From JAGOZV01 sp964346445 (GTDB taxonomy: Bacteria > Patescibacteriota > Saccharimonadia > Saccharimonadales > Saccharimonadaceae), in contig CAYFUI010000001.1 in NCBI GenBank assembly GCA_964346445.1, forward strand, positions 1-52,760: a stretch of DNA of 52,760 nucleotides, read 5' to 3'. The translations under genes were made by a program, and so were the position numbers. Positions 17,638 through 25,434 of this stretch are shown one piece after another. Position 1 is the first letter of the stretch, and each line of letters begins with the position of its first letter. Under the pieces are notes generated by a model. It was not told the origin of the DNA. It saw only the letters and a program-made list of their open reading frames with translations, and ran no database searches.

Positions 17638-19287
17638 ATGGCTAAAAAAATATTTTATGATGATGATGCAAGAGCCCGTGTTTTAGGCGGCGCCAAGTCA
17701 TTATATGATGCAGTAAAAGTAACTTATGGTCCCAAGGGGCGTAATGTAGTTTTAGAAAAAGCTTTTGGTGGCCCTACCGTTACTCATGATGGTGTAACTG
17801 TAGCCGAGCATATAGAGTTGCCAGATGATAACGAAGAGACTTTAGGCTACAAGGTAGGTGCAGAACTTATCAAGCAGGCAGCCTCTAATTTAAACAAGAC
17901 GGCCGGTGACGGAACGACCACAGTGACCGTTCTAACTTACGCCATTTTAAAAGAAGCTAACCGTTTAATAGCGGCTGGGCATAACCCCATGGAATTACGA
18001 AAAGGCATTGAAGCGGCTGGAGATGAAATTTTACGTGGCCTAAATAAATTAGCTGAACCGGTAGAAGGTAATTCAGACCGTGTCGCAGAAGTTGCTACAA
18101 TCTCTGCCGGCGATGAACAGATTGGTAAATTAATTGCCGATGTTATTAGTAAGGTTGGTAAAGATGGTGTAGTTACCGTTGAAGCAGGCCAAGGACTCCA
18201 GTTAGAGTCTGAGGTAGTAGAAGGCTTTACTTTCGACCGCGGTTGGAGCAGCCCTTTCTTCGTAACAGACCCAGCGCGTCAAGAGGCTATTTATGACAAG
18301 CCGGCAGTTGTTCTTACGGATAAGAAAGTTTCTAGTGCCCAAGAAATTTTACCACTAATTGAAAAGCTGGTTCAGGCCGGTAAGAAAGACATAGTCTTAA
18401 TTGCTGAAGAGGTAGAAGGAGAAGCCTTAAGTGTCCTAATACTTAATAAATTAAAGGGTGTGCTTAATACTGTGGCTGTAAAAGCCCCTAGTTTTGGTGA
18501 TAGGCGTAAAGAGATTCTCGAAGACATTGCTATACTAACGGGTGCAACTGTAATTAATGATGACATTGGTTTAACATTTGAAAATGCTGACCTTAGTGTA
18601 GTTGGTAGTGCTCGGCGAGTAATAGTTGGTAAAGATGAAACTACTATTGTTGAAGGAGAAGGTACTAAGGCTGATGTTAATAAGCGGATTAAAGAAATAG
18701 AAGCCGTAAAGGAGCATGCTACAAGCGATTATGAAATAGAAAACTTAGAAAAACGAATAGCAGCCCTTCTAGGTAAAGTGGCAGTTATAAAAGTAGGAGG
18801 CGCCACAGAAACTGAAATAGATGAAAAGAAATTCCGAGTAGATGACGCTGTAGCCGCCACTAAAGCGGCCTTGGCTGAAGGGATCGTTGCAGGTGGTGGC
18901 GTAACCTTAGTTAACTTGGCAGCCAACTTAAAGACCGGTGGTTCAGACAGTCATAGTGCCGGCAAGCAGATTTTAAAAAATGCCCTAGTTGTACCATTTT
19001 TACAGATTACTACTAATGCTGGTCTAAACAGTGAAGCATTGCTTGCCCAGGTTCAAGATGCGCAACCTGGTTATGGTGTTAATGTAAATAAGCCACAAGA
19101 TGGCATAGTAGACCTAAAGAGTGTCGGCGTGATTGATCCAGCAAGGGTAACAAAAGAGGCGGTTCAAAATGCAGTCTCAATTGCCAGCACCGCCGCCACA
19201 ATGGGCGCCTTGGTTGTAGACCTTCCTGAGCCAGAGGCACCAGCAGCAGCTGGCGGTATGCCAGGCGGCATGGGGGGAATGTATTAA
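17638..19287 (+). CDS. groEL: Chaperonin GroEL
   Basis: The 549-residue 60-kDa chaperonin subunit, which forms the double-ring ATP-driven folding chamber. It contains YGPKGRNVVLEKAFGGPTVTHDGVTVA, the ATP-binding NKTAGDGTTTVTVL, the apical domain with the substrate-binding face, VVAGGGV-type IVAGGGVTLV, and a C-terminal Gly/Met tail (GGMPGGMGGMY). One change from the common text is that the N-terminus reads AKKIFYDDDARA. It is the second gene of the HrcA-controlled operon, with an AAAGGAG site, and ends at a strong hairpin terminator. Confidence 0.98.
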   Translation: MAKKIFYDDDARARVLGGAKSLYDAVKVTYGPKGRNVVLEKAFGGPTVTHDGVTVAEHIELPDDNEETLGYKVGAELIKQAASNLNKTAGDGTTTVTVLTYAILKEANRLIAAGHNPMELRKGIEAAGDEILRGLNKLAEPVEGNSDRVAEVATISAGDEQIGKLIADVISKVGKDGVVTVEAGQGLQLESEVVEGFTFDRGWSSPFFVTDPARQEAIYDKPAVVLTDKKVSSAQEILPLIEKLVQAGKKDIVLIAEEVEGEALSVLILNKLKGVLNTVAVKAPSFGDRRKEILEDIAILTGATVINDDIGLTFENADLSVVGSARRVIVGKDETTIVEGEGTKADVNKRIKEIEAVKEHATSDYEIENLEKRIAALLGKVAVIKVGGATETEIDEKKFRVDDAVAATKAALAEGIVAGGGVTLVNLAANLKTGGSDSHSAGKQILKNALVVPFLQITTNAGLNSEALLAQVQDAQPGYGVNVNKPQDGIVDLKSVGVIDPARVTKEAVQNAVSIASTAATMGALVVDLPEPEAPAAAGGMPGGMGGMY

Positions 19288-19317
19288 AAGCTAGTTAAGC
19301 TATAAAGACATTCTGTT

Positions 19318-19352
19318 AAAAACGGCTTCTTCTGAAAGGGGAAGCCGTTTTA
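19318..19352. terminator. Bidirectional terminator after groEL
   Basis: An inverted repeat of AAAACGGCTTC with GAAGCCGTTTT and a loop of about 11 nt, with T tracts on both strands. It serves groEL on the plus strand and, read the other way (GCCGTTTTTAA), the acidic protein gene ending at 19382. Confidence 0.88.
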
Positions 19353-19381
19353 GATTATTTGAGAATTGATTAGCGGATAAG

Positions 19382-20100
19382 TTAATCGTCTGGGTTGGTT
19401 AAATATTCAATTTCTTTAATAATGTCTAGCAATGCTTCGGCGCGCTTTGTTTCATCTGTAATTTGCTTAGCCGTCTCATGTGCCGGCTTGATAAGTTCTT
19501 TATCATCAGAGCTACGAATAAGCAATAAGTAGGTCTCAAACTTCTCTTCTGGCGGTAGGTCTAACTTACCAATTAAGGGACGCAGCTCTTCCAAGGCTTG
19601 GGCCTTAATAGGGTCTAAGTCTGAACTAGCTGTAGGGTTTTCGTTTATGCTTGGTAGTTCTGGGATCTCTATATCTTGTATCGCCTCAACTTCTGGAGTA
19701 GGAGCGGGNNNNNNNNNNNNNNNNNNNNNNNNNNNNNNNNNNNNNNNNNNNNNNNNNNNNNNNNNNNNNNNNNNNNNNNNNNNNNNNNNNNNNNNNNNNN
19801 NNNNNNNNGTAGTTCTGGGATCTCTATATCTTGTATCGCCTCAACTTCTGGAGTAGGAGCGGGAGGAGTGGCCGGTGCCGTTGCTGGGGGAGGGGTTGGT
19901 GTTGGGTTAGCAGGCGGAGTGTTAACTTCTACCGCTTCACCTTCTGTTGCCGCAATCTGGGCATTTATATCCATGTTCATATTAGGACTTCCAGTAAAGT
20001 CCATATCTGCACTATCTTCTATCTCTGTAATACCAGCCAAAGCCTTTGCAAGGTCTTGGTCGTCACTCAATGGTTTTGTGTCGTGTTGTATTTCGTCCAT
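19382..20100 (-). CDS. Acidic hypothetical protein, split by scaffold gap
   Basis: One gene interrupted by 100 N. Its N-terminal part (from ATG 20100) is acidic, with DDQDLAKALAGITEIEDSAD then a Pro/Thr/Ala-rich linker and VEAIQDIEIPEL. Its C-terminal part has EELRPLIGKLDLPPEEKFET and a helical region to the TAA at 19382. The 55 bases before the gap (19654-19708) are repeated exactly after it (19809-19863). Collapsing the overlap removes 155 bases and restores one uninterrupted 187-residue frame. No membrane segment or known domain is seen. It is divergent from the Pgi/Pmi gene. Confidence 0.7.
19654..19863. other. Scaffold gap with duplicated 55-bp contig ends
   Basis: 100 N (19709-19808) are flanked by an exact 55-bp direct duplication (19654-19708 and 19809-19863). 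This is the signature of two overlapping contigs joined by a default-size gap rather than real missing sequence. Confidence 0.9.
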
Positions 20101-20112
20101 TTCCCACCCTTA

Positions 20113-20141
20113 TTGATACTTATGCTTACTTAAATTATACT
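20113..20141 (+). promoter_or_regulatory. Promoter of the sugar/glucan operon
   Basis: TTGATA (20113-20118), 17-bp spacer, TATACT (20136-20141), followed by a leader of about 30 nt and an AAGGTGG ribosome-binding site before the ATG at 20178. Confidence 0.65.
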
Positions 20142-20177
20142 GTATCATAGTTAAGTAGTAAATAACAAGGTGGTAAA

Positions 20178-21218
20178 ATGTTAGACAATAAAAATGTATT
20201 AATCCAACGCGATCCTAAACGGGCTCTAGATGTCGCGGCGCAGCAGTTTCATCAAGCAACTTTTGCGGCAGACCTAATTAATGGAGAATCTACAAAAAAA
20301 CAATTCTCTAATGTGGTTATGATTGGTATGGGTGGCTCTGCCTTAGCGTCTTTAGTGGCTTATGACTGGCTTAATGTAGAGATAAAGCAGCCACTAGAGG
20401 TTGTGCGAACTTATGATATTCCCGGCAGTGTTACGGAAAACACTTTAGTAATAATAAGTAGCTATTCTGGTAATACAGAAGAAACCTTAACGGCGCTTCA
20501 TCAAGCAAAAGACCGGGGTGCCTTTGTGACTATTATTACCGCTGGAGGGCAGTTACAAGCTTATGCTAATGAAAACAACACACCTCATGTTATCCTACCT
20601 TCAGGTGTGCAACCACGAATGGCTTTAATATATGCCTTAAGAGCCACTCTTAGGATATTAGCCCACTATAATATTGTTGGTTACGAGAAATTTGATGAAA
20701 TTGCCCAAGCAGCTGGGTGGCTAGAAGAGCAAAGTAGTGCCTGGACCCGTGAAACGGAATTAAAATATAACTATGCAAAACAAATTGCTTTAAATGCCGT
20801 AGGTAAAAGCGGCGCATTTTATGGTGGTGCAAAGACCGCCTCTATCGCCTATAAGTGGAAGATTAGCTGGAACGAGAATGCAAAAAATGTAGCATTTTAT
20901 AATATTTACCCTGAATTTAATCATAATGAATTTATGGGGTGGACTTCGCATCCAATTGAGAAGCCTTTTGCGGTCTTTGACATTGTCAGTAATTTTGAAC
21001 ATTCACAAATACTTAAACGTTTTGAAGTGTCTGATAGACTATTAAGCGGGCGTCGTCCAAAAGCCCGTCCAATAGAGTTAGTAGGTGACACACTACTAAA
21101 ACAATTATTATGGGGGGCTATTTTAGCAGATTTTGCTAGTATTTATTTAGCCATATTAAACAATGTTGACCCAACACCAGTGAAGCTCATAGAAAAGTTA
21201 AAAGAAGAATTGAAATAA
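20178..21218 (+). CDS. Bifunctional phosphoglucose/phosphomannose isomerase-like SIS protein
   Basis: A 346-residue SIS-domain sugar isomerase of the small bifunctional Pgi/Pmi type, interconverting fructose-6-P with glucose-6-P or mannose-6-P. MIGMGGSALASLVAYDW and IISSYSGNTEETLTALHQA are the sugar-phosphate binding segments of the first SIS domain, and a second SIS domain follows with SGAFYGGAKTASIAYKWKISWNENAK and FNHNEFMGW, the usual catalytic region. Length is normal for this subgroup. It is the first gene of an operon with GH97 and branching-enzyme genes, which suggests that hexose phosphates feed or leave a glucan pool. Which isomerisation dominates cannot be told. Confidence 0.85.
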   Translation: MLDNKNVLIQRDPKRALDVAAQQFHQATFAADLINGESTKKQFSNVVMIGMGGSALASLVAYDWLNVEIKQPLEVVRTYDIPGSVTENTLVIISSYSGNTEETLTALHQAKDRGAFVTIITAGGQLQAYANENNTPHVILPSGVQPRMALIYALRATLRILAHYNIVGYEKFDEIAQAAGWLEEQSSAWTRETELKYNYAKQIALNAVGKSGAFYGGAKTASIAYKWKISWNENAKNVAFYNIYPEFNHNEFMGWTSHPIEKPFAVFDIVSNFEHSQILKRFEVSDRLLSGRRPKARPIELVGDTLLKQLLWGAILADFASIYLAILNNVDPTPVKLIEKLKEELK

Positions 21219-21240
21219 ACTAATAATCGCTAAGGAATTA

Positions 21241-23199
21241 ATGGATAAAAAATTAACGTTATTATCGCCTGATGGCAAAAACCAGATAAGCTTCATTCTA
21301 GAAGATGGAAAAATTTATTATTCAGCGCGTCGTCATTATAAAACTACGATTAAACGCTCTCGCATCCAAATAAGTCTCAATGAGGCCAGTAGCTTAGGTG
21401 CGTTGGAGTTTGTTAATAGTGCAGAAAGTTTCAATGTCAGTGACTGGGAGCCAGTGGTCGGGCAGTGGAATAAAATAAGTAATCGTTACAACGAGCTTAT
21501 GGTTGAATTAAATAACACAAAAGAATATTCAAACCTTAAGAAGTTTGTGGTGTTTTTACGAGCTTACGATGATGGTGTGGCTTTTCGTTATGAAATACCT
21601 AAACAAGACGGGTTAGATAAGTTTACTATCAAGGCTGAAAACACTTGCTTTAGGGTGTCAAAAATGGCTCAAGCTTGGTGGATTCCCGCCTATCAACCAG
21701 ACAGATATGAGTATATTTACCAAAAGACGCTAGTAGTAGATATGCCAGCGGTACACACCCCATTAACTATAGAGATTACACCCGATTCTTATGTATCAAT
21801 TCATGAAGCTGCTTTGTATAACTACGGAGCTATGGTGTTGAAGTATGACGAAGAGAGGAAAGAACTAGCTTCAGAAATAACACCATTAGAGGGTGGAGAG
21901 GCTGGTAACTTTAGTGAATCTTTTTCATCACCATGGCGGGTAATTATACAGGCTGATAAAGCAATAGATCTAATAAGTAGCACAATTGTTCTTAACCTTA
22001 ACCCGGCACCCCATATGGACATGAGCTGGGTAAAACCGTTGAAGTTCATGGGTATTTGGTGGGGGATGTTTGTTGGAGAATTCACCTGGGAGTCAGGTGA
22101 GCGGCATGGTGCAACAACCGAAAATGCTATAGAGTACATTGATTATTGTGCCGAGTACGGCATACCCGGACTTTTGATTGAGGGGTGGAACGAAGGCTGG
22201 GACGGCGACTGGACAAAGAATGGTCACCTTTTTAATTTTACTAGTACATACGACGATTTTGATATTAGAGAGGTGGCTCGATACGCTAAAGAGAAAGGGG
22301 TGCAACTTGTAGGTCACCATGAAACATCAGGTGATATTATAAACTATGAAGCACAGCTAGAGGATGCCTTTAAGTTTTATGATGAATTAGGCATTAAATA
22401 TATAAAAACCGGTTATGTGGGCAGTAGAATGAACCATAAACAGTATCATCATAGCCAGTTTGGCGTGTCACATTACCAGCAAGTTGTCGAGAAGGCCGCC
22501 GAGCACCAAATAATGCTTGATATTCATGAGCCGATTAAGGGAACGGGAATAGAAAGAACCTGGCCTAACCTCCTAACTAGAGAAGGAGCAAGGGGTCAAG
22601 AATATGAAGGTGGTGGTATTCCTCCTTCGCATGTACCAAATATTGTCTTCACCAGGATGCTTAGTGGTGCTTTTGATTACACTCCCGGCATTTTTGATAT
22701 AGCTAACCCAGTCAAAAGAGTAACCTCAACTTTAGCAAGGCAGTTGGCGCTATATGTTATAGTTTATAGCCCTATGCAAATGGTAGCCGACCGCCCCAAA
22801 CAATATAAGAACTATATGGATGCTTTTAAATTTATTCAAGACGTACCTGTTGACTGGGCAGCCACGGTGCCAGTGGCTGGAGCTATTGGTGACTATGTTA
22901 TCATTGCCCGCCGTGATAAATATAGCAAAGACTGGTATGTAGGGGGAGTCACAGGTGATAATGAAAGGGTGGTGCATTTTGAGCTTTCCTTCCTATCTGA
23001 GACACGTAAATATACGGCCGAGATTTATCAAGATGGTGATTCGGCGCACTGGCGAGATAACCAGCATGATATATTTATTTACGATAAAGAGGTGACATCT
23101 TCAGATAGTATTAGGGTGCGAATTGCACCCGGCGGTGGTTTCGCCATACGCTTAAAAGCGCACCAAGATAGTGAGATGGGAGACGCTTGTGGCGAATAG
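21241..23199 (+). CDS. Glycoside hydrolase family 97, probably inverting alpha-glucosidase
   Basis: A 652-residue GH97 protein. The N-terminal beta-sandwich starts LLSPDGKNQISFILEDGKIYYS; the (beta/alpha)8 domain has WWGMFVGEFTWESG and GLLIEGWNEGWDGDW, and ends with RMLSGAFDYTPGIFD. GH97 contains inverting alpha-glucosidases (SusB type) and retaining alpha-galactosidases, the latter with an Asp nucleophile in a KVDF-like strand. Here that place reads KTGYVG (Gly391), and DIHEP supplies Glu430 with Glu454 24 residues later, the SusB-like pattern. No signal peptide is visible, so the enzyme appears cytoplasmic, unlike Bacteroides SusB. AAGGA precedes the start. It overlaps the next gene by 11 bp. 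The mechanism call rests on remembered motifs. Confidence 0.82.
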   Translation: MDKKLTLLSPDGKNQISFILEDGKIYYSARRHYKTTIKRSRIQISLNEASSLGALEFVNSAESFNVSDWEPVVGQWNKISNRYNELMVELNNTKEYSNLKKFVVFLRAYDDGVAFRYEIPKQDGLDKFTIKAENTCFRVSKMAQAWWIPAYQPDRYEYIYQKTLVVDMPAVHTPLTIEITPDSYVSIHEAALYNYGAMVLKYDEERKELASEITPLEGGEAGNFSESFSSPWRVIIQADKAIDLISSTIVLNLNPAPHMDMSWVKPLKFMGIWWGMFVGEFTWESGERHGATTENAIEYIDYCAEYGIPGLLIEGWNEGWDGDWTKNGHLFNFTSTYDDFDIREVARYAKEKGVQLVGHHETSGDIINYEAQLEDAFKFYDELGIKYIKTGYVGSRMNHKQYHHSQFGVSHYQQVVEKAAEHQIMLDIHEPIKGTGIERTWPNLLTREGARGQEYEGGGIPPSHVPNIVFTRMLSGAFDYTPGIFDIANPVKRVTSTLARQLALYVIVYSPMQMVADRPKQYKNYMDAFKFIQDVPVDWAATVPVAGAIGDYVIIARRDKYSKDWYVGGVTGDNERVVHFELSFLSETRKYTAEIYQDGDSAHWRDNQHDIFIYDKEVTSSDSIRVRIAPGGGFAIRLKAHQDSEMGDACGE

Positions 23200-25165
23200 A
23201 CAAAGCAAAAAGCTGTTTAGTCATAAAGATGCTTGGTTAGAGCCGCATAATCAGCAAATTATAGCACTCGATAATTATATAGAAGATAAAACCACTGAAA
23301 TATTATCAGGAAAAAGCCTAAAAGATTTTGCATTAGGGCATCAATACTTTGGTTTGCATCAGAATGAAGATGAATGGGTAATACGAGAATGGGCACCCAA
23401 TGCAACACGGATAGTGCTTATTAGTGAAGGTGGCAACTGGAAGGAATTGGCCGCTAATAATTTTACCTTAAAAGAAAATGGTACTTGGGAGTTAAGTGTA
23501 CCCTTAAACAAGCTTAAGATAGGTGAACGTTATAAATTACATGTTTATTGGGATGGTGGTGATGGTTTTCGCTTACCTTCTTACGCTAATTATGTTGTGC
23601 AAGATGGGGATAGTAGTAATTTTAATGCACAAGTGTATCGCAGTGAATATCAATGGCGTCACCAACCGCCAGTTGCTAAGCAGGAGCACCCATTGCTTAT
23701 ATACGAAGCCCATACTGGCATGTCTAGTCAAGAAGAGAAAGTTTCAAGTTATAAGGAGTTTGCGCAAACTATCATTCCACGCATTGCTAGGGCTGGCTAC
23801 AATGCTATCCAATTAATGGCCATACAAGAGCATCCCTATTATGGCAGTTTTGGTTATCATGTATCTAATTTTTTTGCTCCTAGCTCACGTTTTGGGACAC
23901 CCGACGAGCTTAAGTATTTAATTGACACAGCCCATAAAAACGGGCTCTTAGTTATTATGGATATTGTTCACTCACATGCAGTAAAAAATGAAGACGAAGG
24001 ATTGGCTAACTTTGCGGGAAGATCTACTCAGTATTTTTACCAAAAAGACCACCCAACTTGGGACTCCAAGTTATTTGATTATGGAAAGCCAGAGGTAGTT
24101 CACTTTTTGCTAAGTAATGCCCGTTATTATTTGGAGGAATTCAAGTTCGACGGGTTTCGTTTTGACGGTGTTACCAGTATGATTTACCATGACCATGGAC
24201 TGGGCAGTGGAATTGGCTCCTATGATGATTATTACGGTAATAATATCAACCGGGATGCTTTAATGTATTTACGCAATGTAAATACTCTTATTCACCAAGT
24301 TAACCCTAATGCTATTACAATAGCGGAAGAAGTGAGTGGTTATCCAGGCCTTGCGGCGGCAACTAAAAATGCCGGTATTGGTTTTAACTATCGGCTAAAT
24401 ATGAGTGCCCCTAATTTATGGATTAATCACATCGAAAAAAAGATGGACGAGGATTGGCAGATGGGAGAGTTGTTGCACGAGCTAGCAAGCTATCGTCCTG
24501 AGGAAAAGACAATTACTTATGCAGAATCGCATGACCAGGCGCTTGTGGGTGATAAGACACTTATCTTTCGTTTAATTGACAAAGAGATGTACTATCATAT
24601 GCAAAAAGATGATCCTAACATGAAAGTGGATAGAGGAATTGCTTTGCACAAAATGATACGCCTCCTAACAGCGAGTGTTCATAATGGTGGGTATTTAAAC
24701 TTCATGGGTAATGAGTTTGGCCATCCTGAATGGATAGACTTTCCCCGAGAAGGAAATGATTGGTCTTATAAATATGCCAGAAGACAGTGGGATTTAGCTG
24801 ATAATCCAAACTTAAAGTATGAAGGACTTGCCAGTTTTGATAAGGCAATGCTACGGAGTATAAAAGATGTTCATGGAGAGGTTGTCAACGTTACTATAAA
24901 TGAAGATGATAAGGTGATTAGTTTTTCTCGAGATGACAAATTATTTGTGTTTAATTTTAATGCAGAAAAATCATTTACAGACTATGGCTTGCCGGTTAAT
25001 AGGGAGGGCTTATACCAACTAGAGCTAAGTAGTGATGACCCATCTTATGGTGGTTTCGCCAGCTTAAAGGAAGATCAAACCGAATATCCTTCATATTTAC
25101 ACGCTAAAAAACCCTATATTAAAGTATATCTCCCAGCACGCACCGCAGCTGTTTATAGCGTATAG
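23189..25165 (+). CDS. glgB: 1,4-alpha-glucan branching enzyme (GH13)
   Basis: Branching enzyme that cuts alpha-1,4 glucan chains and rejoins them by alpha-1,6 links. An N-terminal CBM48-like domain has YFGLHQNEDEWVIREWAPNA, and the GH13 barrel has IQEHPYYGSFGYHVSNFFAPSSRFG, MDIVHSHAV, nucleophile Asp326 in DGFRFDGVTSM, acid/base Glu380 in TIAEEVSG, and YAESHDQALVGDKT. The sequence resembles the eukaryotic/GH13_8 type more than the usual bacterial GlgB. GTG 23189 is chosen because GGGAG lies seven bases upstream; GTG 23171 is an in-frame alternative. It is coupled to the GH97 gene by overlap. Glycogen synthase and phosphorylase are not in the window. Confidence 0.88.
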   Translation: MANRQSKKLFSHKDAWLEPHNQQIIALDNYIEDKTTEILSGKSLKDFALGHQYFGLHQNEDEWVIREWAPNATRIVLISEGGNWKELAANNFTLKENGTWELSVPLNKLKIGERYKLHVYWDGGDGFRLPSYANYVVQDGDSSNFNAQVYRSEYQWRHQPPVAKQEHPLLIYEAHTGMSSQEEKVSSYKEFAQTIIPRIARAGYNAIQLMAIQEHPYYGSFGYHVSNFFAPSSRFGTPDELKYLIDTAHKNGLLVIMDIVHSHAVKNEDEGLANFAGRSTQYFYQKDHPTWDSKLFDYGKPEVVHFLLSNARYYLEEFKFDGFRFDGVTSMIYHDHGLGSGIGSYDDYYGNNINRDALMYLRNVNTLIHQVNPNAITIAEEVSGYPGLAAATKNAGIGFNYRLNMSAPNLWINHIEKKMDEDWQMGELLHELASYRPEEKTITYAESHDQALVGDKTLIFRLIDKEMYYHMQKDDPNMKVDRGIALHKMIRLLTASVHNGGYLNFMGNEFGHPEWIDFPREGNDWSYKYARRQWDLADNPNLKYEGLASFDKAMLRSIKDVHGEVVNVTINEDDKVISFSRDDKLFVFNFNAEKSFTDYGLPVNREGLYQLELSSDDPSYGGFASLKEDQTEYPSYLHAKKPYIKVYLPARTAAVYSV

Positions 25166-25170
25166 TTTAA

Positions 25171-25179
25171 TGTTATAAT
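25171..25179 (+). promoter_or_regulatory. Extended -10 of tRNA-Ser
   Basis: TGTTATAAT ends six nt before the first base of the tRNA, so transcription should start at or within one base of the mature 5' end. Confidence 0.6.
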
Positions 25180-25185
25180 AATAGC

Positions 25186-25275
25186 GGAAGGGTGTCCGAG
25201 TGGCTGAAGGAGCGCGCTTGGAAAGCGCGTGTGCGGGCAACCGTACCGTGGGTTCGAATCCCATCCCTTCCGCCA
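25186..25275 (+). tRNA. tRNA-Ser (anticodon GGA)
   Basis: A 90-nt class II tRNA. The acceptor stem is GGAAGGG with CCCTTCC, discriminator G, encoded CCA at 25273-25275. The anticodon stem CGCGC/GCGCG encloses TTGGAAA with anticodon GGA, which reads UCC and UCU. The long variable arm expected of tRNA-Ser and a T arm containing GGTTCGAATCC are present. It lies 20 bp after the branching enzyme stop but has its own extended -10 and a terminator, so it is probably an independent unit. Confidence 0.97.
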
Positions 25276-25296
25276 TATCTCTATAATGAAGTGCAT

Positions 25297-25328
25297 AAAG
25301 GGCTGTAGCAAAAACTACAACCCTTTTT
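25297..25328 (+). terminator. Terminator after tRNA-Ser
   Basis: AAGGGCTGTAG pairs with CTACAACCCTT (one mismatch) across a CAAAAA loop and is followed by a T tract, giving a typical intrinsic terminator about 22 bp after the tRNA. Confidence 0.85.
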
Positions 25329-25336
25329 GCTTGCAA

Positions 25337-25384
25337 ACCACATATATAGTGCTTATACTAAGTATAATACGCTACATATAGTAG
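25337..25384 (+). promoter_or_regulatory. nrdA promoter with two NrdR-box-like sites
   Basis: Two 16-bp sites, ACCACATATATAGTGC (25337-25352) and ACGCTACATATAGTAG (25369-25384), each match ACACTATATATAGTGT at 12 of 16 positions and start 32 bp apart, the three-helical-turn spacing usual for paired NrdR boxes. TATAAT (25363-25368) lies between them and abuts the second. NrdR binding here would repress the reductase genes. nrdR is not in the window. Confidence 0.7.
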
Positions 25385-25397
25385 TTTTGTAATAAAT

Positions 25398-25413
25398 TGT
25401 GATATAAATCACA
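25398..25413 (+). promoter_or_regulatory. CRP/FNR-like palindrome in the nrdA leader
   Basis: TGTGATATAAATCACA has perfect TGTGA-N6-TCACA symmetry and lies in the predicted nrdA 5' UTR, shortly before the GGGG-type ribosome-binding site. It could be a CRP/FNR-family operator or a 6-bp RNA hairpin with an ATAA loop. Confidence 0.4.
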
Positions 25414-25434
25414 GGGGGTAAATAGGGGTATATT

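Noticed and set aside
19654..19863. Direct repeat flanking the N run as a biological duplication
   Set aside because: Exact identity ending at both gap edges and restoration of a single frame on collapse point to an assembly artefact.
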